Assembly (NCBI RefSeq): GCF_000312485.1
Contig: NZ_HE997645.1
Location: 186,001-250,000 of the forward strand
Reading direction: 5' to 3'
Length of the DNA stretch: 64,000 nucleotides
Origin: Yersinia massiliensis CCUG 53443
Lineage (GTDB): Bacteria > Pseudomonadota > Gammaproteobacteria > Enterobacterales > Enterobacteriaceae
Below are positions 43,908-53,588 of the stretch, piece after piece. The notes below the pieces were generated by a model. The model did no database searches. It was not told the origin of the DNA and worked only from the letters and a program-made list of their open reading frames with translations. The translations under genes were made by a program, and so were the position numbers. Position 1 is the first letter of the stretch. Each line of letters starts with the position of its first letter.

Positions 43908-46334
43908 TTGAATAGTATGTCACTCCGCCACTTTGCAATAAATACCTTGCCGCTAGCTATAATGCTTTTTAGTGGAGCGTCGCAATCAAATAGCGATGGT
44001 TGGGAATTTGATACTAATGCACTCAAACAGATGGGGTATAACCCAACAGTGGCTGAATTCTATCAACATGGCTCACGTTTTCAGCCCGGTACTCACGAGG
44101 TATTGGTAAGTGTAAATGGCAGCAAGGCAATTAACGTTGAAATATTGTTTGGATCTGAAGGTGAAAGCTGTTTTACCACAGCAATATTAGAAAAACTGGC
44201 GATAAAAAACAGTAAGGATGGCGTGGTTGGTCAGTGCCCTAATTTAAAGAGCATCTATCCATCAGCCATTGTAAATGTTGATCCAGCAACCTATAAAATA
44301 GAAATTATCATACCACCAGAAGCCATGATTCATCAGGCAGACCAGAGTAAAGCCAACGCGCCAATGGGTGGCTGGGCCGGTGTCGTTAATTATTCAATAA
44401 ATAGTATGCGCAGCACCAGCGGTTCCAATAATAGTAGTAACCAAAATACATCGGCTAATACAGAAGTGGGTTTTAATCTGGCGAACTGGATTGTCCGCAG
44501 TAACCAGAGTTATTCCCATAATAAAGGTCAGCAGCAATTTTCGATGTTATCAGCCTACGCACAACGCAGTTTCGCTTCGCAAGCAGCAGTGGTGCAGTTT
44601 GGGGATATTAGTCTGCGGGATTCAGTTTTTTCCGGGCCAGGGTTTATTGGCGCGCAGTGGTTCCCTGAAGCAGCATTATATCAATCAACCGGTGCCACGG
44701 TTTCAGGTATTGCGCAAACTCAGGCGAAGGTCGAAGTGCGTCAATCTGGGGTATTGATTTATTCAATGTTGGTGCCACCCGGCCCTTTTACGCTGGACAA
44801 TATCCCGGTAGTGGATACTCGCAATGACTTGCAGGTGACGATAGATGAAACACATAGTCAACAGCAATACGTGGTACCGATTAATGCCAGTATTGCCAAC
44901 ATTGCTCCACCGATCGGTAAAGGATTTGCCTACGCAGCGGGCCAAACCAAAGGCAATAATACTAAAACACTGGTGAGTGCTACTGGCAACTGGGTTCCAT
45001 TCAATCAAATAGGGGTCAGCGCCGGTATATTAGCCGCTTCAGATTATTATGCTGTCGGTTGGGCAGCGAATACTTCGCTGATCCCAGGCGGCTCACTGAG
45101 TTTCAATCAAAACTTGGCGCAAACATCAGGTAACGCGCAGTCACTGCAAGGCATCGAAAATCGGATTTCTGTGGGATTACCGATCACGAGTAACCTAAAC
45201 AGCAACTTTTCAGTTACGCAGCGCAACGCCGGTTATCGTAACTTTGGCGATGATGATGGCAACACCATGAACACCCCTCAAGGTGCCAGGCTGCAATATA
45301 CTGCGGGTTTGGGCTGGACAGCACCACTAATCGGTGGAGGCGTGTTTTCATATTCACGAGCAGAGAACTTTAGTGGTGCGGCCAGTCATGGTGTTTCTGC
45401 CAGTTGGGGACGTAGCTTCGACTTTGCGACTATCAACCTTAATGTGCAAAAAAACTTACAAAATATACAGCGCAGTGAGAAGGGAATATCCGTTACTAAC
45501 AAAGCTCAAGTCTATGCTTCGATAAGCATTCCATTGGGTAAAAATGCCAATTTACGCAGCTATAATAATCGCCGACAAGACGGTGGAATACAGCAAGGTG
45601 CCAGCTACAACCAACAGGTTAGCGAACAACTGAGTTACGGATTGTCTTGGGCCAGAGAAGGCAACAGCGGTACTAACAGTTATTCAGCCAGCATAAATGC
45701 CGTGCCTTATTACACTCGCACCAGTGCAAATTATTCGCAAAGTTCAGGCAGTAACAGTATGTCAGGTTCGCTAAATGGCGGCATTGTGATTCACAATAAA
45801 GGCGTAACCTTCTCGCCTTATCCGGTACAAAACACCATCGGCATCGTCTCTGTCGGTGACTTGTCTGGCATTCCCATTAGTACCCCGAGTGGCACAGTAT
45901 GGACCGATGCCTGGGGCCAAGCTGTCGTCCCACAATTGGCGCCCTACGGCAGTAGCAATATTCAGATTAACGCACAAGCCTTACCAAAAAATATTGATGT
46001 CAAAAATGGGGTTGAGGTGAAATCTGCCGCCGGCACCGTGCAGCGGATTTCATTAGAAGCCTCACTCGTGCAGCGTTTCCTGCTGGATACCGTAGACAGT
46101 AACGGTTTACCACTAAACGCAGGTGGGGAAGTGACCAATAACGACGGGGATTTACTGGCTTTTGTGACCGCCGGTGGCCAGATATTTATTTCCGGCAGCG
46201 AGATAAAATTGCCACTCATCGTCAGTGATGCTGATGAAAACCGCTGTCAGCTTGACTTCACCCCACCGAAAACAGTGGACACAGACAGTTATTTCACCAC
46301 CGTCGCGGCACAGTGCCACCCGGTAAGCGCTTAA
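43908..46334 (+). CDS. Outer-membrane usher, operon 3
   Basis: An 808-residue usher. The start is either TTG at 43908, which has AGG at a good spacing, or ATG at 43917, where the spacing is long. The N-terminal domain has FDTNALKQMGYNPTVAEFY and FQPGTHEVLVSVNG; the barrel and plug carry VSGIAQTQAKVEVRQSG and VPPGPFTLDNIPV; C-terminal domains include GVTFSPYPVQNTIGIVSV and NRCQLDFTPP. It lacks the LRGYAPEVRG motif of operons 1 and 2, consistent with a distant clade. It ends seven bases before the next pilin gene. Confidence 0.92.
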   Translation: MNSMSLRHFAINTLPLAIMLFSGASQSNSDGWEFDTNALKQMGYNPTVAEFYQHGSRFQPGTHEVLVSVNGSKAINVEILFGSEGESCFTTAILEKLAIKNSKDGVVGQCPNLKSIYPSAIVNVDPATYKIEIIIPPEAMIHQADQSKANAPMGGWAGVVNYSINSMRSTSGSNNSSNQNTSANTEVGFNLANWIVRSNQSYSHNKGQQQFSMLSAYAQRSFASQAAVVQFGDISLRDSVFSGPGFIGAQWFPEAALYQSTGATVSGIAQTQAKVEVRQSGVLIYSMLVPPGPFTLDNIPVVDTRNDLQVTIDETHSQQQYVVPINASIANIAPPIGKGFAYAAGQTKGNNTKTLVSATGNWVPFNQIGVSAGILAASDYYAVGWAANTSLIPGGSLSFNQNLAQTSGNAQSLQGIENRISVGLPITSNLNSNFSVTQRNAGYRNFGDDDGNTMNTPQGARLQYTAGLGWTAPLIGGGVFSYSRAENFSGAASHGVSASWGRSFDFATINLNVQKNLQNIQRSEKGISVTNKAQVYASISIPLGKNANLRSYNNRRQDGGIQQGASYNQQVSEQLSYGLSWAREGNSGTNSYSASINAVPYYTRTSANYSQSSGSNSMSGSLNGGIVIHNKGVTFSPYPVQNTIGIVSVGDLSGIPISTPSGTVWTDAWGQAVVPQLAPYGSSNIQINAQALPKNIDVKNGVEVKSAAGTVQRISLEASLVQRFLLDTVDSNGLPLNAGGEVTNNDGDLLAFVTAGGQIFISGSEIKLPLIVSDADENRCQLDFTPPKTVDTDSYFTTVAAQCHPVSA

Positions 46335-46340
46335 AACGAG

Positions 46341-46910
46341 ATGATCATGCTTAGAAAATCGATAACACCTCGACAGTATCGAATGTTAATACTGCTACTC
46401 ACCATTTGGAGTGGTTATTCGCTGGGGGGCTGCGACATTAACATTTCGCAATCAGAACTGAATTTTGCCACCTTCACGCCACAAAAGACGGACCAAATAC
46501 AAAATGGCTATCGCAAAATTAATGAGCCACAACAACTGACACTTACCGTTAATTGCGATCCCTCGGAGCCAGCACAAGCGATAGCGCTCAGCTTTAGCGG
46601 TATGCCTGCAGATAACCAATTGTATAGTCTTACCAGCTCAGAAGGCTCGATCGGGGTATATCAACTGACACTGCATAATGTCACTCTGGATGGTAAAAGC
46701 GTCATGTTACAGGCGACTGATGAAACCAACAGCAACAGTGCTGCGGTATTTTCGAACCATCGGAAATTACAACCCGTCATCAACGGCATTGTCACTAAAG
46801 GCCACCAATTGACTGGGCAAGTCACTGCACAGATCTGGGCTGACGATAAGCGAGCACTCCCACACAGCGGTGAGACATGGTCAGGCAATGGTCGCTTTAG
46901 CTGGTATTAA
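46341..46910 (+). CDS. Fimbrial subunit 3, operon 3
   Basis: A 189-residue pilin-like protein with a signal peptide ending near SLGGCDI, a Cys pair (GGCDINIS and TVNCDPSEP), and a C-terminal strand SGNGRFSWY. It is related to, but shorter than, the other operon 3 subunits. It may be an adaptor or tip component. Start at 46341, or the second ATG at 46347. The stop precedes the next gene by 46 bases. Confidence 0.8.
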   Translation: MIMLRKSITPRQYRMLILLLTIWSGYSLGGCDINISQSELNFATFTPQKTDQIQNGYRKINEPQQLTLTVNCDPSEPAQAIALSFSGMPADNQLYSLTSSEGSIGVYQLTLHNVTLDGKSVMLQATDETNSNSAAVFSNHRKLQPVINGIVTKGHQLTGQVTAQIWADDKRALPHSGETWSGNGRFSWY

Positions 46911-46956
46911 TTCGATAAGGCGAATAATTTTCGCCCTAAAGATATAAGAGTATTTC

Positions 46957-47640
46957 ATGTTAAAAATCAATATGGTCAGAGCGATGATACTGGTCGCTAC
47001 ATTTTCCGTTCTTCAATCTGCTATGGCGGCCGACAGTGCGCCTTTGACCCTAAAAGTCAATTATCAGCCGGCAGCCTGTAGCGTTAATTTATCAAACCAA
47101 CAAGCAGATTTTGGCGACATTTCCCCCCAAAGCCTAAGTAACAATGCGGCTGGAACGCCACTGCCCCCCCCCAACCCGGTGGATATTAGTGTCATTTGTA
47201 GTGGTGAGGTCGCCGCAGCTATCATGTTTGTTGACCACCGTAAAAATAGTATCGCCGAGGGATTGAATTATATCGGGCCACAAGGAAAACTGGGCAATCT
47301 GGGCAAACAGCAGGTGTTTGGTTTAGGAACGGATAGTCAGGGAACAGCCATTGGTGGATGGGTTCCCTATCTAAGTCAGATTATTGCAAATGGTGCGCCC
47401 ACTAATTTTGGTTTGATTAATCATGACGGTCAACTTGATGCAACTGTCAGCCAACCTAGTGGAAAAATAATGCCCAGCCACGGCTTTACTCCGGTCAATC
47501 ATCTGGCACAGGTCCAAAAATTTACTCAACTTAATGCCAGTATGTATGCTGTCAGCAGCATAAATCCAGTATCTAAACTCTCTTTGCGAGATGAGGTTAG
47601 AATTGATGGCAATATAACGGTACAAATAATTTATTTATAA
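46957..47640 (+). CDS. DUF1120-type fimbrial subunit 4, operon 3
   Basis: A 227-residue pilin-like protein. The signal peptide ends SAMAADS. The mature part has VNYQPAACSVNLSNQQADFGDI, a second Cys in SVICSGEVAAA, a FGLGTDSQGTAIGGWVP core like the other subunits and a C-terminal ITVQIIYL strand. A Pro-rich LPPPNPV loop is unusual for a pilin. It is the last gene of the operon, followed by an IS3-family remnant. Confidence 0.82.
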   Translation: MLKINMVRAMILVATFSVLQSAMAADSAPLTLKVNYQPAACSVNLSNQQADFGDISPQSLSNNAAGTPLPPPNPVDISVICSGEVAAAIMFVDHRKNSIAEGLNYIGPQGKLGNLGKQQVFGLGTDSQGTAIGGWVPYLSQIIANGAPTNFGLINHDGQLDATVSQPSGKIMPSHGFTPVNHLAQVQKFTQLNASMYAVSSINPVSKLSLRDEVRIDGNITVQIIYL

Positions 47641-47721
47641 AATTGGGTTGCCCTATGACCAAAGCGCCGTAATAACGCCTGATTAAAAAGGCAACACTGG
47701 GGGCTATTGACTCACCGCTGG

Positions 47722-47860
47722 CTATTCTGTCTCCGACGGTGGAGTGAATTCGAATTTTCGCCAAGCATAGTAACCACTAGGATGTACTTTAAGTGCCTCG
47801 CACAAACGACGTACTGGATAACGATCTAACATCCGATAGATAAACTCATACCTTACCCGG
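47722..47860 (-). pseudogene. IS3-family orfB fragment
   Basis: On the minus strand the frame reads YEFIYRMLDRYPVRRLCEA then LKVHPSGYYAWRKFEFTPPS, the typical N-terminal end of IS3-family OrfB (the LCEAL, PSGYYAW motif), and ends at a stop at 47722-47724. It lacks the catalytic domain. It overlaps the end of orfA in another frame, as expected for programmed frameshifting. Confidence 0.8.
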
Positions 47861-48131
47861 ATGTTTGGGCAAAGTATGCCGCGGCCTTTTTTAGAATATC
47901 TCGCTCGTCAGTTATGCGCTTAAGCTCTTGGCGCAGCCATTTAATTTCGGATTCTAAAGCATCATCAAGGTTACGTTGATAAGGAGATTTTTGATGGCGT
48001 TTCAACCAAACATAGAGACTATTTGCAGATACTCCTAACTGTGCAGCTACACCCGATACAGGATGCCCCTGCTCGGTAATACGTTTAACAGCTTCATACT
48101 TAAATTCGTCAGTAAATTCTTTAACGGGCAT
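47853..48131 (-). CDS. IS3-family transposase OrfA
   Basis: A 92-residue transposase subunit with an N-terminal helix-turn-helix (FKYEAVKRITEQGHPVSGVA, LGVSANSLYVWLKRH) and a C-terminal leucine-zipper-like helix (ALESEIKWLRQELKRI). This is typical of IS3-family OrfA. GGAGG precedes the ATG on the minus strand at a good spacing. Alone it should not support transposition. Confidence 0.9.
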   Translation of the reverse strand: MPVKEFTDEFKYEAVKRITEQGHPVSGVAAQLGVSANSLYVWLKRHQKSPYQRNLDDALESEIKWLRQELKRITDERDILKKAAAYFAQTSG

Positions 48132-48169
48132 ATATCCTCCTTATTTAATACTAATTATAGGAAGCTACA

Positions 48170-48624
48170 CCCTGTATTTATCTGCTATGGATCAATATTT
48201 CACAAAAATATAACACTAGAAAAAAATTGAATTATGTCTCTGCCACAAACCATCTTGATGATTATAGAAGCTTATTTTATAAAGATAATATTAGTGACAA
48301 TTGAATTTTCCTACACAAGTCACACCAAATGAGTACGGAAAACAAGGATTTTAGCTACATAAAAAGTACAGTGTCTGATGTAAGATTCGCTGCGCTGTGT
48401 TATTAAACACCGGATACGTAGCAGCATCTTCTAAAGAGGCTTGATTAACAATTTACCTGATAATCTACGACCAACTAGAGGTTAATGTATTAAATTACAT
48501 ACTATAATTATAAAAAATTTATCGGCACTTACTCTCAGATTTACACTGGCTGTGCGGTCAGAAAAATATAGATCTGTGTAAGACCTACTTCGTATCTTTT
48601 TTTACGTCTTATCCTGAGGTTTAA
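48170..48624. promoter_or_regulatory. Control region upstream of the response regulator
   Basis: About 450 AT-rich bases without a gene. It contains TTTCCTACACAA at 48307 and a related TTTTAGCTACATAAAAAG at 48350, both resembling the repeated element. The promoter of the BvgA/BvgS-like pair should lie here. Confidence 0.5.
48307..48318 (+). promoter_or_regulatory. Repeated TTTCCTACAYAA element, copy 3
   Basis: TTTCCTACACAA differs in one base from the copies at 37488 and 41349. It is about 310 bases before the response-regulator gene, so autoregulation is possible. Confidence 0.4.
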
Positions 48625-49251
48625 ATGTATAAAGTACTCGTCGTAGACGATCATCCCTTCATTCGCGAAACCGTTAAAATGGTGCTGGAGCAGGATAATT
48701 TTCGAGTTATCGCGGAAGCAGACTGTGGCTTAACTGCGATGAAACTCGCACGACTACACCATCCTGATCTTATCGTGTTAGATATATCGATTCCAAAAAT
48801 GGACGGTTTGGAAGTAATTAGTCGCCTACATGACATCGGGCTATCACAGCGTATTCTGGTACTGACCTCTCAACTATCTGATTATTATGCCGTGCGTTGC
48901 ATGCGTTTAGGTGCAACTGGCTTTGTTTCCAAGACCGAAGGGCTGAACGAATTAAGTAAAGCAGCCAATGCCATTATGTCCGGTTATACCTACTTCCCTA
49001 ATTTAAGTATCAATGCCATTACCCGAAGTGATGTTGGCATGCAGGAAAGTGATGCTATCAAGCTGCTATCAAACCGTGAAATCTCTATTTTGCAATATCT
49101 CGCGATGGGGATGACCAATAAAGAAATCAGTGATCTGATGCTATTAAGCAATAAAACCATCAGCACATTTAAAACCCGGTTAATCGAAAAGCTTAACGTA
49201 AAATCCGTGGTACATCTGGCTGAATTAGCAAAACGTAACAACTTGATTTAA
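48625..49251 (+). CDS. BvgA/EvgA/FimZ-like response regulator
   Basis: A 208-residue NarL/FixJ-type response regulator. The receiver has VVDDHPF, the phosphoacceptor Asp 53 in LIVLDISIPKMDG, LTSQ and the Lys in FVSKTEG. A LuxR-type helix-turn-helix follows from residue 148: LSNREISILQYLAMGMTNKEI and SNKTISTFKTRLIEKLNVKS. It precedes a BvgS-like sensor by 12 bases, so the pair is an operon and should form a phosphorelay. Targets are likely fimbrial operons nearby. Confidence 0.94.
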   Translation: MYKVLVVDDHPFIRETVKMVLEQDNFRVIAEADCGLTAMKLARLHHPDLIVLDISIPKMDGLEVISRLHDIGLSQRILVLTSQLSDYYAVRCMRLGATGFVSKTEGLNELSKAANAIMSGYTYFPNLSINAITRSDVGMQESDAIKLLSNREISILQYLAMGMTNKEISDLMLLSNKTISTFKTRLIEKLNVKSVVHLAELAKRNNLI

Positions 49252-49262
49252 CAGGGATCGCA

Positions 49263-52200
49263 ATGACATTACGTAAAGCTATTTTGATGCTTTCGTTGCT
49301 TTTACTGGCGGTAATATGTCATCACGCTGCCGCCAATGGAGAGCCCTTGCATTTGCAGGGGCGTTCGCATGTCGACGGTTACAAACTTGACCTTACTGAG
49401 AACGACTGGCGTTTCCTGCGGGAACACAAAATTTTACGGTTGGGTACGGCATTATCCGATTACCCACCACTCGATATTTCACTAAATAATAATTATGAGG
49501 GCATTTCTGCTGACTACGCTGCATTGTTGGCGGACCTGCTGCATGTGAAAATTGAAGTTCTACAATTCCCAACCAGGGCGCAAGCGGTTCAAGCGCTAAA
49601 AGAGGGAAAGATTGATCTACTCAGTAGTTCCAGCACATTTGAGGCTAAAAAAAATTCACTAATTCTTTCAGGCGCATACGTTGAAAGTGAGCCTGTACTG
49701 GTCACTCGAGTTGATGATAACCAACACCCTGAACCGGAACCTAAAGCAGATTTAGCCGGACAAGTCGTTGCCATGTCCTACGATGACCCACTGACAGAAA
49801 TCGTGCGCAAAGTCTATCCACAGGCTGATGTGCAACTTTTCCCTAACCAGCAGAGCGCACTGGGTGCAGTCGCCTTCGGGCAGGCTGATGCTTATATGGG
49901 AGATATGATCGGTGCTGATTACATGGCTGACAATATTTATCTGAATAGCGTCAACCTGATTTATGTCACTTCGTTGGGGGAATATAATTTCGCTTTTGCT
50001 TTAGCTCCGGAAAATACCCATTTACAAAGTTTGATCAATATCGCGCTTAAAGCCATTCCATCCCATGAGAAAGACAACATCCTGCGTAATTGGGCAGCTG
50101 ACGTCAGTATCATTGATAAAGAAAGGCTGAATCTCAGCCCGGCAGAGAAACGTTGGATAGAAAAGCATCCACAGGTTGATGTCACCGTATCGCCTAATCT
50201 GGCACCGCTGACCTTTTTCGACAGTGAGGGCAGTTTCCGTGGTATTACCGCCAATTTGCTGACCGAAATCACTGCCCGCACTGGGCTGAAGTTTGATATC
50301 TCGCAAGCGGAAAACTCTCTGGGCATGATAGAGCAGATCAAAAAGGGCGATGCCGGAATGAGCGGCGGGATACTGTCCAGCACAGCACTAAATAATGAGC
50401 TAAGTGTCACCCGCCCCTATCTGACCAGCCCGATAGTGCTAATCAGTTCAATCAATAACAGAGACATACAAACGCTGGCAGATATGGATGGTAAACGTCT
50501 GGCAATAGCGCGCAGCTATCCTTGGATTGATTATATTCAGACTAATTATCCGAAAATCATTATTGTTAAAGTCGATAGCTTGAAGGCCGGCATGGACTCA
50601 GTGGTTAATGGTCAAAGTGATGCCACTCTCAATTTACTCCTTACCGGCAGCTATCTTATTTCCAATCAATATCGCAATAAATTGCAGGTCGTCGCCACCG
50701 TTGGCACCGATATGGAGCAGATAGCCTTTGCGATGAGTCGCAGTTCGGTTGAATTACAGTCGATAATGAATAAGGCATTACTGAGTATTACGCCGGAGGA
50801 AATGCATCGCCTAACGACACGCTGGCATACTAAAGTGTTTGTTGACGACAGTTATTGGTTTAAGAACCGGACCTTTATCACTAATAGCTTTGCCATTACC
50901 GTTTTACTTTTGGTATTTACTTTGGTGTGGGTAAGCTATTTATATCGTCGCCACCGTATTCAATTGCGGTCTAATATGTTATTGCAAGAGCAAGCCAGCT
51001 TTTGGCATAGCTTGATTGACTCTCTTCCCTACCCTATTTACTTGTTTAATAACCAAGGTCAACTGCTTGCTACCAATCAAGCGTTTCAGGCATGCAATAG
51101 TGCCCTTAACCAAGACGGCCAGCAGAGTATCGCGGAAGTAACCCATTTCAACGACGAATGCCAGCAGGTAATAAGTTCTGGGCAAAGTACCATGACCGAT
51201 CGTGTTTTAGCGCTAGCAACGGGTGAGCAAGTAACCTTCAGTCATTGGATGGTGCCATTTTACGATGCCGAAAAGAAAATCATCGGCGTGATGGGCGGCT
51301 TAATTGACGTCAGTCAGCGGCAACAGCAATATCATGAATTAGCGTTGGCAAAATCCTTGGCTGATGATGCCAGCCGAGCGAAAACCACCTTCCTTGCAAC
51401 AATGAGTCACGAGATTCGGACCCCAATCAATGCCATTATTGGGATGCTTGAATTGGCGCTGAAAAAGGCAGAAAAAGGCTTACTGGACCGCCTTGCGATC
51501 GAAGTTGCCTCAGGTGCGGCTAACAATTTATTGGGTTTACTTGGTGATATTCTTGATATTGCACGTATTGAGTCGGGTCGCCTCTCTCTACAGCCTGAAC
51601 GAGCTAACCTGCGCGTACTGGTTGAATCGGTTGTGAGTCTCTTTGAACAACCGGCTCGCCAAAAAGGTATTCGCTTTGTTCTCGATATCGATTTTAACTT
51701 CAATACCAATAATGACGTGCTGATTGATCCGGTGCGCTTTAAGCAAGTGATGTCTAACCTATTAAGCAACGCCATTAAGTTTACGACTGAAGGCGAGGTT
51801 AGAGTCAGTCTCAAATCACTACCGCAAAAAAACGATCAACGACTCACTATCTGGTTACAGATTGAAGACTCAGGAATTGGTATTTCAAAGCAAGATCAAG
51901 CAGAGTTGTTCACCCCTTTCCATCAAGCACTTAATCATGGCCAGTCTGCTCGTAACAGTACCGGTTTGGGCTTGAGTATCTGCAAAGTACTTTGTGAAAT
52001 GATGGGGGGAAAACTGGAACTGCACAGCCAGTTGGGGAAAGGGACTCAAGTTGAAGCTACTTTTGAGATGCAAATTCTGCAACCATTGAATTTGCCCGAG
52101 ACTTTTGAAACTGTCGTCGCAGAACCAAAGACACTCAATATATTGGTTGTGGATGACTATCTACCAAATCGCATGTTGATGTTGCAGCAATTAAGCTATT

Positions 52201-52862
52201 TGGGCCATGAAGTGATGGACGCCGAAAATGGAGCCGCGGGCTTGAAACTTTGGCAAAGCGAACGTTTTGACGTGGTGATTACGGATTGTAATATGCCCGT
52301 AATGGATGGCTATCAGTTAGCCAGAGAAATTCGGCAGGCGGAAAATGAACAAGGGCTAGCACCTTGTTTGATATTTGGTTTTACTGCGAACGTGCAACCC
52401 GAAGAACGCGCAAATTGCCTAGCAGCAGGCATGGATGATTGCCTGTTCAAACCCATCAGTCTGAAGGAGCTCAATACCCGCTTAACAGGCATAGAACCCG
52501 AAGAAGCGCTGAGTTCGGAGATTCAGGAAGATGACGATATTGATGTTAGCGAGTTATTACAATCGGCCAAAGGTAATGATGCCGCAGTGCAGAAACTGCT
52601 CGGGTATCTGGCGAGTAGTACGGCGAGTGATCTGGTATTGATTAACGAGCTGTTAGGGAAAAAAGATAGGCGAGGCTTGTCGCAGTTGGCCCACAAAGTT
52701 AAAGGTGGCGGTCGTATGATCCATGCTCAGTTCTTGATTACTGCCTGTGAACAACTGGAAACAGCTTGTGCCCAGCCTGATGAAGATGAGATGTTAGCTG
52801 CGGGACAAAGGCTACAACAGGCAATGAAAAAACTAACAGAAATACTGGTATCACGTGGGTAA
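49263..52862 (+). CDS. BvgS/EvgS-like hybrid sensor kinase
   Basis: A 1199-residue unorthodox sensor kinase. A signal sequence is followed by two tandem periplasmic Venus-flytrap domains (LRLGTALSDYPPLDIS near residue 58, and VDVTVSPNLAPLTFFDSEG near 310), then a transmembrane helix near residue 545, a PAS-like domain, a kinase domain with His 716 in ATMSHEIRTPINAII, ATPase boxes (VMSNLLSNAIKFT, DSGIGIS, STGLGLSICK), a receiver with Asp 1008 in VVITDCNMPVMDGY and an HPt domain with His 1144 in LAHKVKGGG. All four relay residues are present. It is translated right after the response regulator. The input ligand is unknown. Confidence 0.95.
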   Translation: MTLRKAILMLSLLLLAVICHHAAANGEPLHLQGRSHVDGYKLDLTENDWRFLREHKILRLGTALSDYPPLDISLNNNYEGISADYAALLADLLHVKIEVLQFPTRAQAVQALKEGKIDLLSSSSTFEAKKNSLILSGAYVESEPVLVTRVDDNQHPEPEPKADLAGQVVAMSYDDPLTEIVRKVYPQADVQLFPNQQSALGAVAFGQADAYMGDMIGADYMADNIYLNSVNLIYVTSLGEYNFAFALAPENTHLQSLINIALKAIPSHEKDNILRNWAADVSIIDKERLNLSPAEKRWIEKHPQVDVTVSPNLAPLTFFDSEGSFRGITANLLTEITARTGLKFDISQAENSLGMIEQIKKGDAGMSGGILSSTALNNELSVTRPYLTSPIVLISSINNRDIQTLADMDGKRLAIARSYPWIDYIQTNYPKIIIVKVDSLKAGMDSVVNGQSDATLNLLLTGSYLISNQYRNKLQVVATVGTDMEQIAFAMSRSSVELQSIMNKALLSITPEEMHRLTTRWHTKVFVDDSYWFKNRTFITNSFAITVLLLVFTLVWVSYLYRRHRIQLRSNMLLQEQASFWHSLIDSLPYPIYLFNNQGQLLATNQAFQACNSALNQDGQQSIAEVTHFNDECQQVISSGQSTMTDRVLALATGEQVTFSHWMVPFYDAEKKIIGVMGGLIDVSQRQQQYHELALAKSLADDASRAKTTFLATMSHEIRTPINAIIGMLELALKKAEKGLLDRLAIEVASGAANNLLGLLGDILDIARIESGRLSLQPERANLRVLVESVVSLFEQPARQKGIRFVLDIDFNFNTNNDVLIDPVRFKQVMSNLLSNAIKFTTEGEVRVSLKSLPQKNDQRLTIWLQIEDSGIGISKQDQAELFTPFHQALNHGQSARNSTGLGLSICKVLCEMMGGKLELHSQLGKGTQVEATFEMQILQPLNLPETFETVVAEPKTLNILVVDDYLPNRMLMLQQLSYLGHEVMDAENGAAGLKLWQSERFDVVITDCNMPVMDGYQLAREIRQAENEQGLAPCLIFGFTANVQPEERANCLAAGMDDCLFKPISLKELNTRLTGIEPEEALSSEIQEDDDIDVSELLQSAKGNDAAVQKLLGYLASSTASDLVLINELLGKKDRRGLSQLAHKVKGGGRMIHAQFLITACEQLETACAQPDEDEMLAAGQRLQQAMKKLTEILVSRG

Positions 52863-52863
52863 T

Positions 52864-52901
52864 CTCCTATTTAGGCCCCGATGAGGGGCCTGAATAGGGA
52901 G
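52864..52901. terminator. Terminator between convergent bvgS-like and operon 4 genes
   Basis: AGGCCCC and AGGGGCCT bracket a four-base loop, extended by CTCCTATT and AATAGGGAG with one mismatch. The long stem lies in the 43 bases between the convergent stop codons and can serve both strands; no clear T run follows. Confidence 0.65.
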
Positions 52902-52905
52902 TCAC

Positions 52906-53565
52906 TCAACAACTTTGGTTGAGACTAATAAACTTACTGTCAAAAATAATAAATTGTTCGCTCTTGTATTTAATTCGTGGGTCGCGAAATGTCTCGCCTG
53001 GGCGAATATAAACGGTGGTTCCCTGTTCATCAGTCGCACCACAACCCGGTTTAATCAGGTATTTAAAGAAGGTATTACCACTATTGGTTATTGCACCTTG
53101 TTCCCTGTCTAAACGGTAATCAAAGTGAGTATCTCTCGGTCTAACCACCAAAATAGTATCAAGAACGATAACGGGCTCTAGCTCAACATCATGTTTTCTT
53201 TCTTCCAAATCAGAGGTGGGTACTTCGCGAAATGAAACCCGATAGTAGCGTTCATGCTGATCCTTTGGTCCATGATAAAAGAATTTGTAATATTCCGATT
53301 TTCCCGCAGCCAATACTAATTGCTTTGGTGAAAACAGTAATTCCCCCCCAGCCGGTCGGCTGACAACCTCCTTGCTACCAGGTCGATCAAGAGCAGAAAT
53401 ATTGACCTGATAGATACGCGCTGTCGGGTTATCGTTATATATCCGTTTGGCAATAAATACCTGATCCTGATTCATTGTAAAGGTCAGCGGCCCCACACTT
53501 ATAGCCTGGGAAAAAAAGGGGCACATTAGTGCCACAATTACCCATAGTTGCAACTTTATACCCAT
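52906..53565 (-). CDS. Fimbrial chaperone 2, operon 4 (alpha type)
   Basis: A 219-residue chaperone of the CS1/alpha-fimbrial type. A signal peptide (ending QAISVG) is followed by PLTFTMNQDQVFIAKRIYND, RVSFREVPTSDLEER and VVRPRD. It ends with a Cys pair (KPGCGATD and LNQSC). It is the last gene of operon 4, after the tip protein, and is the second chaperone of that operon. Confidence 0.85.
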   Translation of the reverse strand: MGIKLQLWVIVALMCPFFSQAISVGPLTFTMNQDQVFIAKRIYNDNPTARIYQVNISALDRPGSKEVVSRPAGGELLFSPKQLVLAAGKSEYYKFFYHGPKDQHERYYRVSFREVPTSDLEERKHDVELEPVIVLDTILVVRPRDTHFDYRLDREQGAITNSGNTFFKYLIKPGCGATDEQGTTVYIRPGETFRDPRIKYKSEQFIIFDSKFISLNQSC

Positions 53566-53588
53566 AAACTCACTCGAATCCTTTCTCT

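Larger units (their letters stand above)
47722..48169 (-). mobile_element. IS3-family insertion-sequence remnant
   Basis: An intact-looking orfA and the first 40 or so codons of orfB are present on the minus strand; the rest of orfB (about 230 codons with the DDE core) is absent. The start-side end may be at TGTAGC (complement at 48164-48169), since IS3 elements often begin TGTA, but no matching right end is seen. The copy is therefore a deletion product, located between fimbrial operon 3 and the BvgAS-like genes. Confidence 0.8.

Noticed and set aside
47722-48169. A complete, active insertion sequence
   Set aside because: orfB stops after about 40 codons and no right inverted repeat or target duplication is evident.
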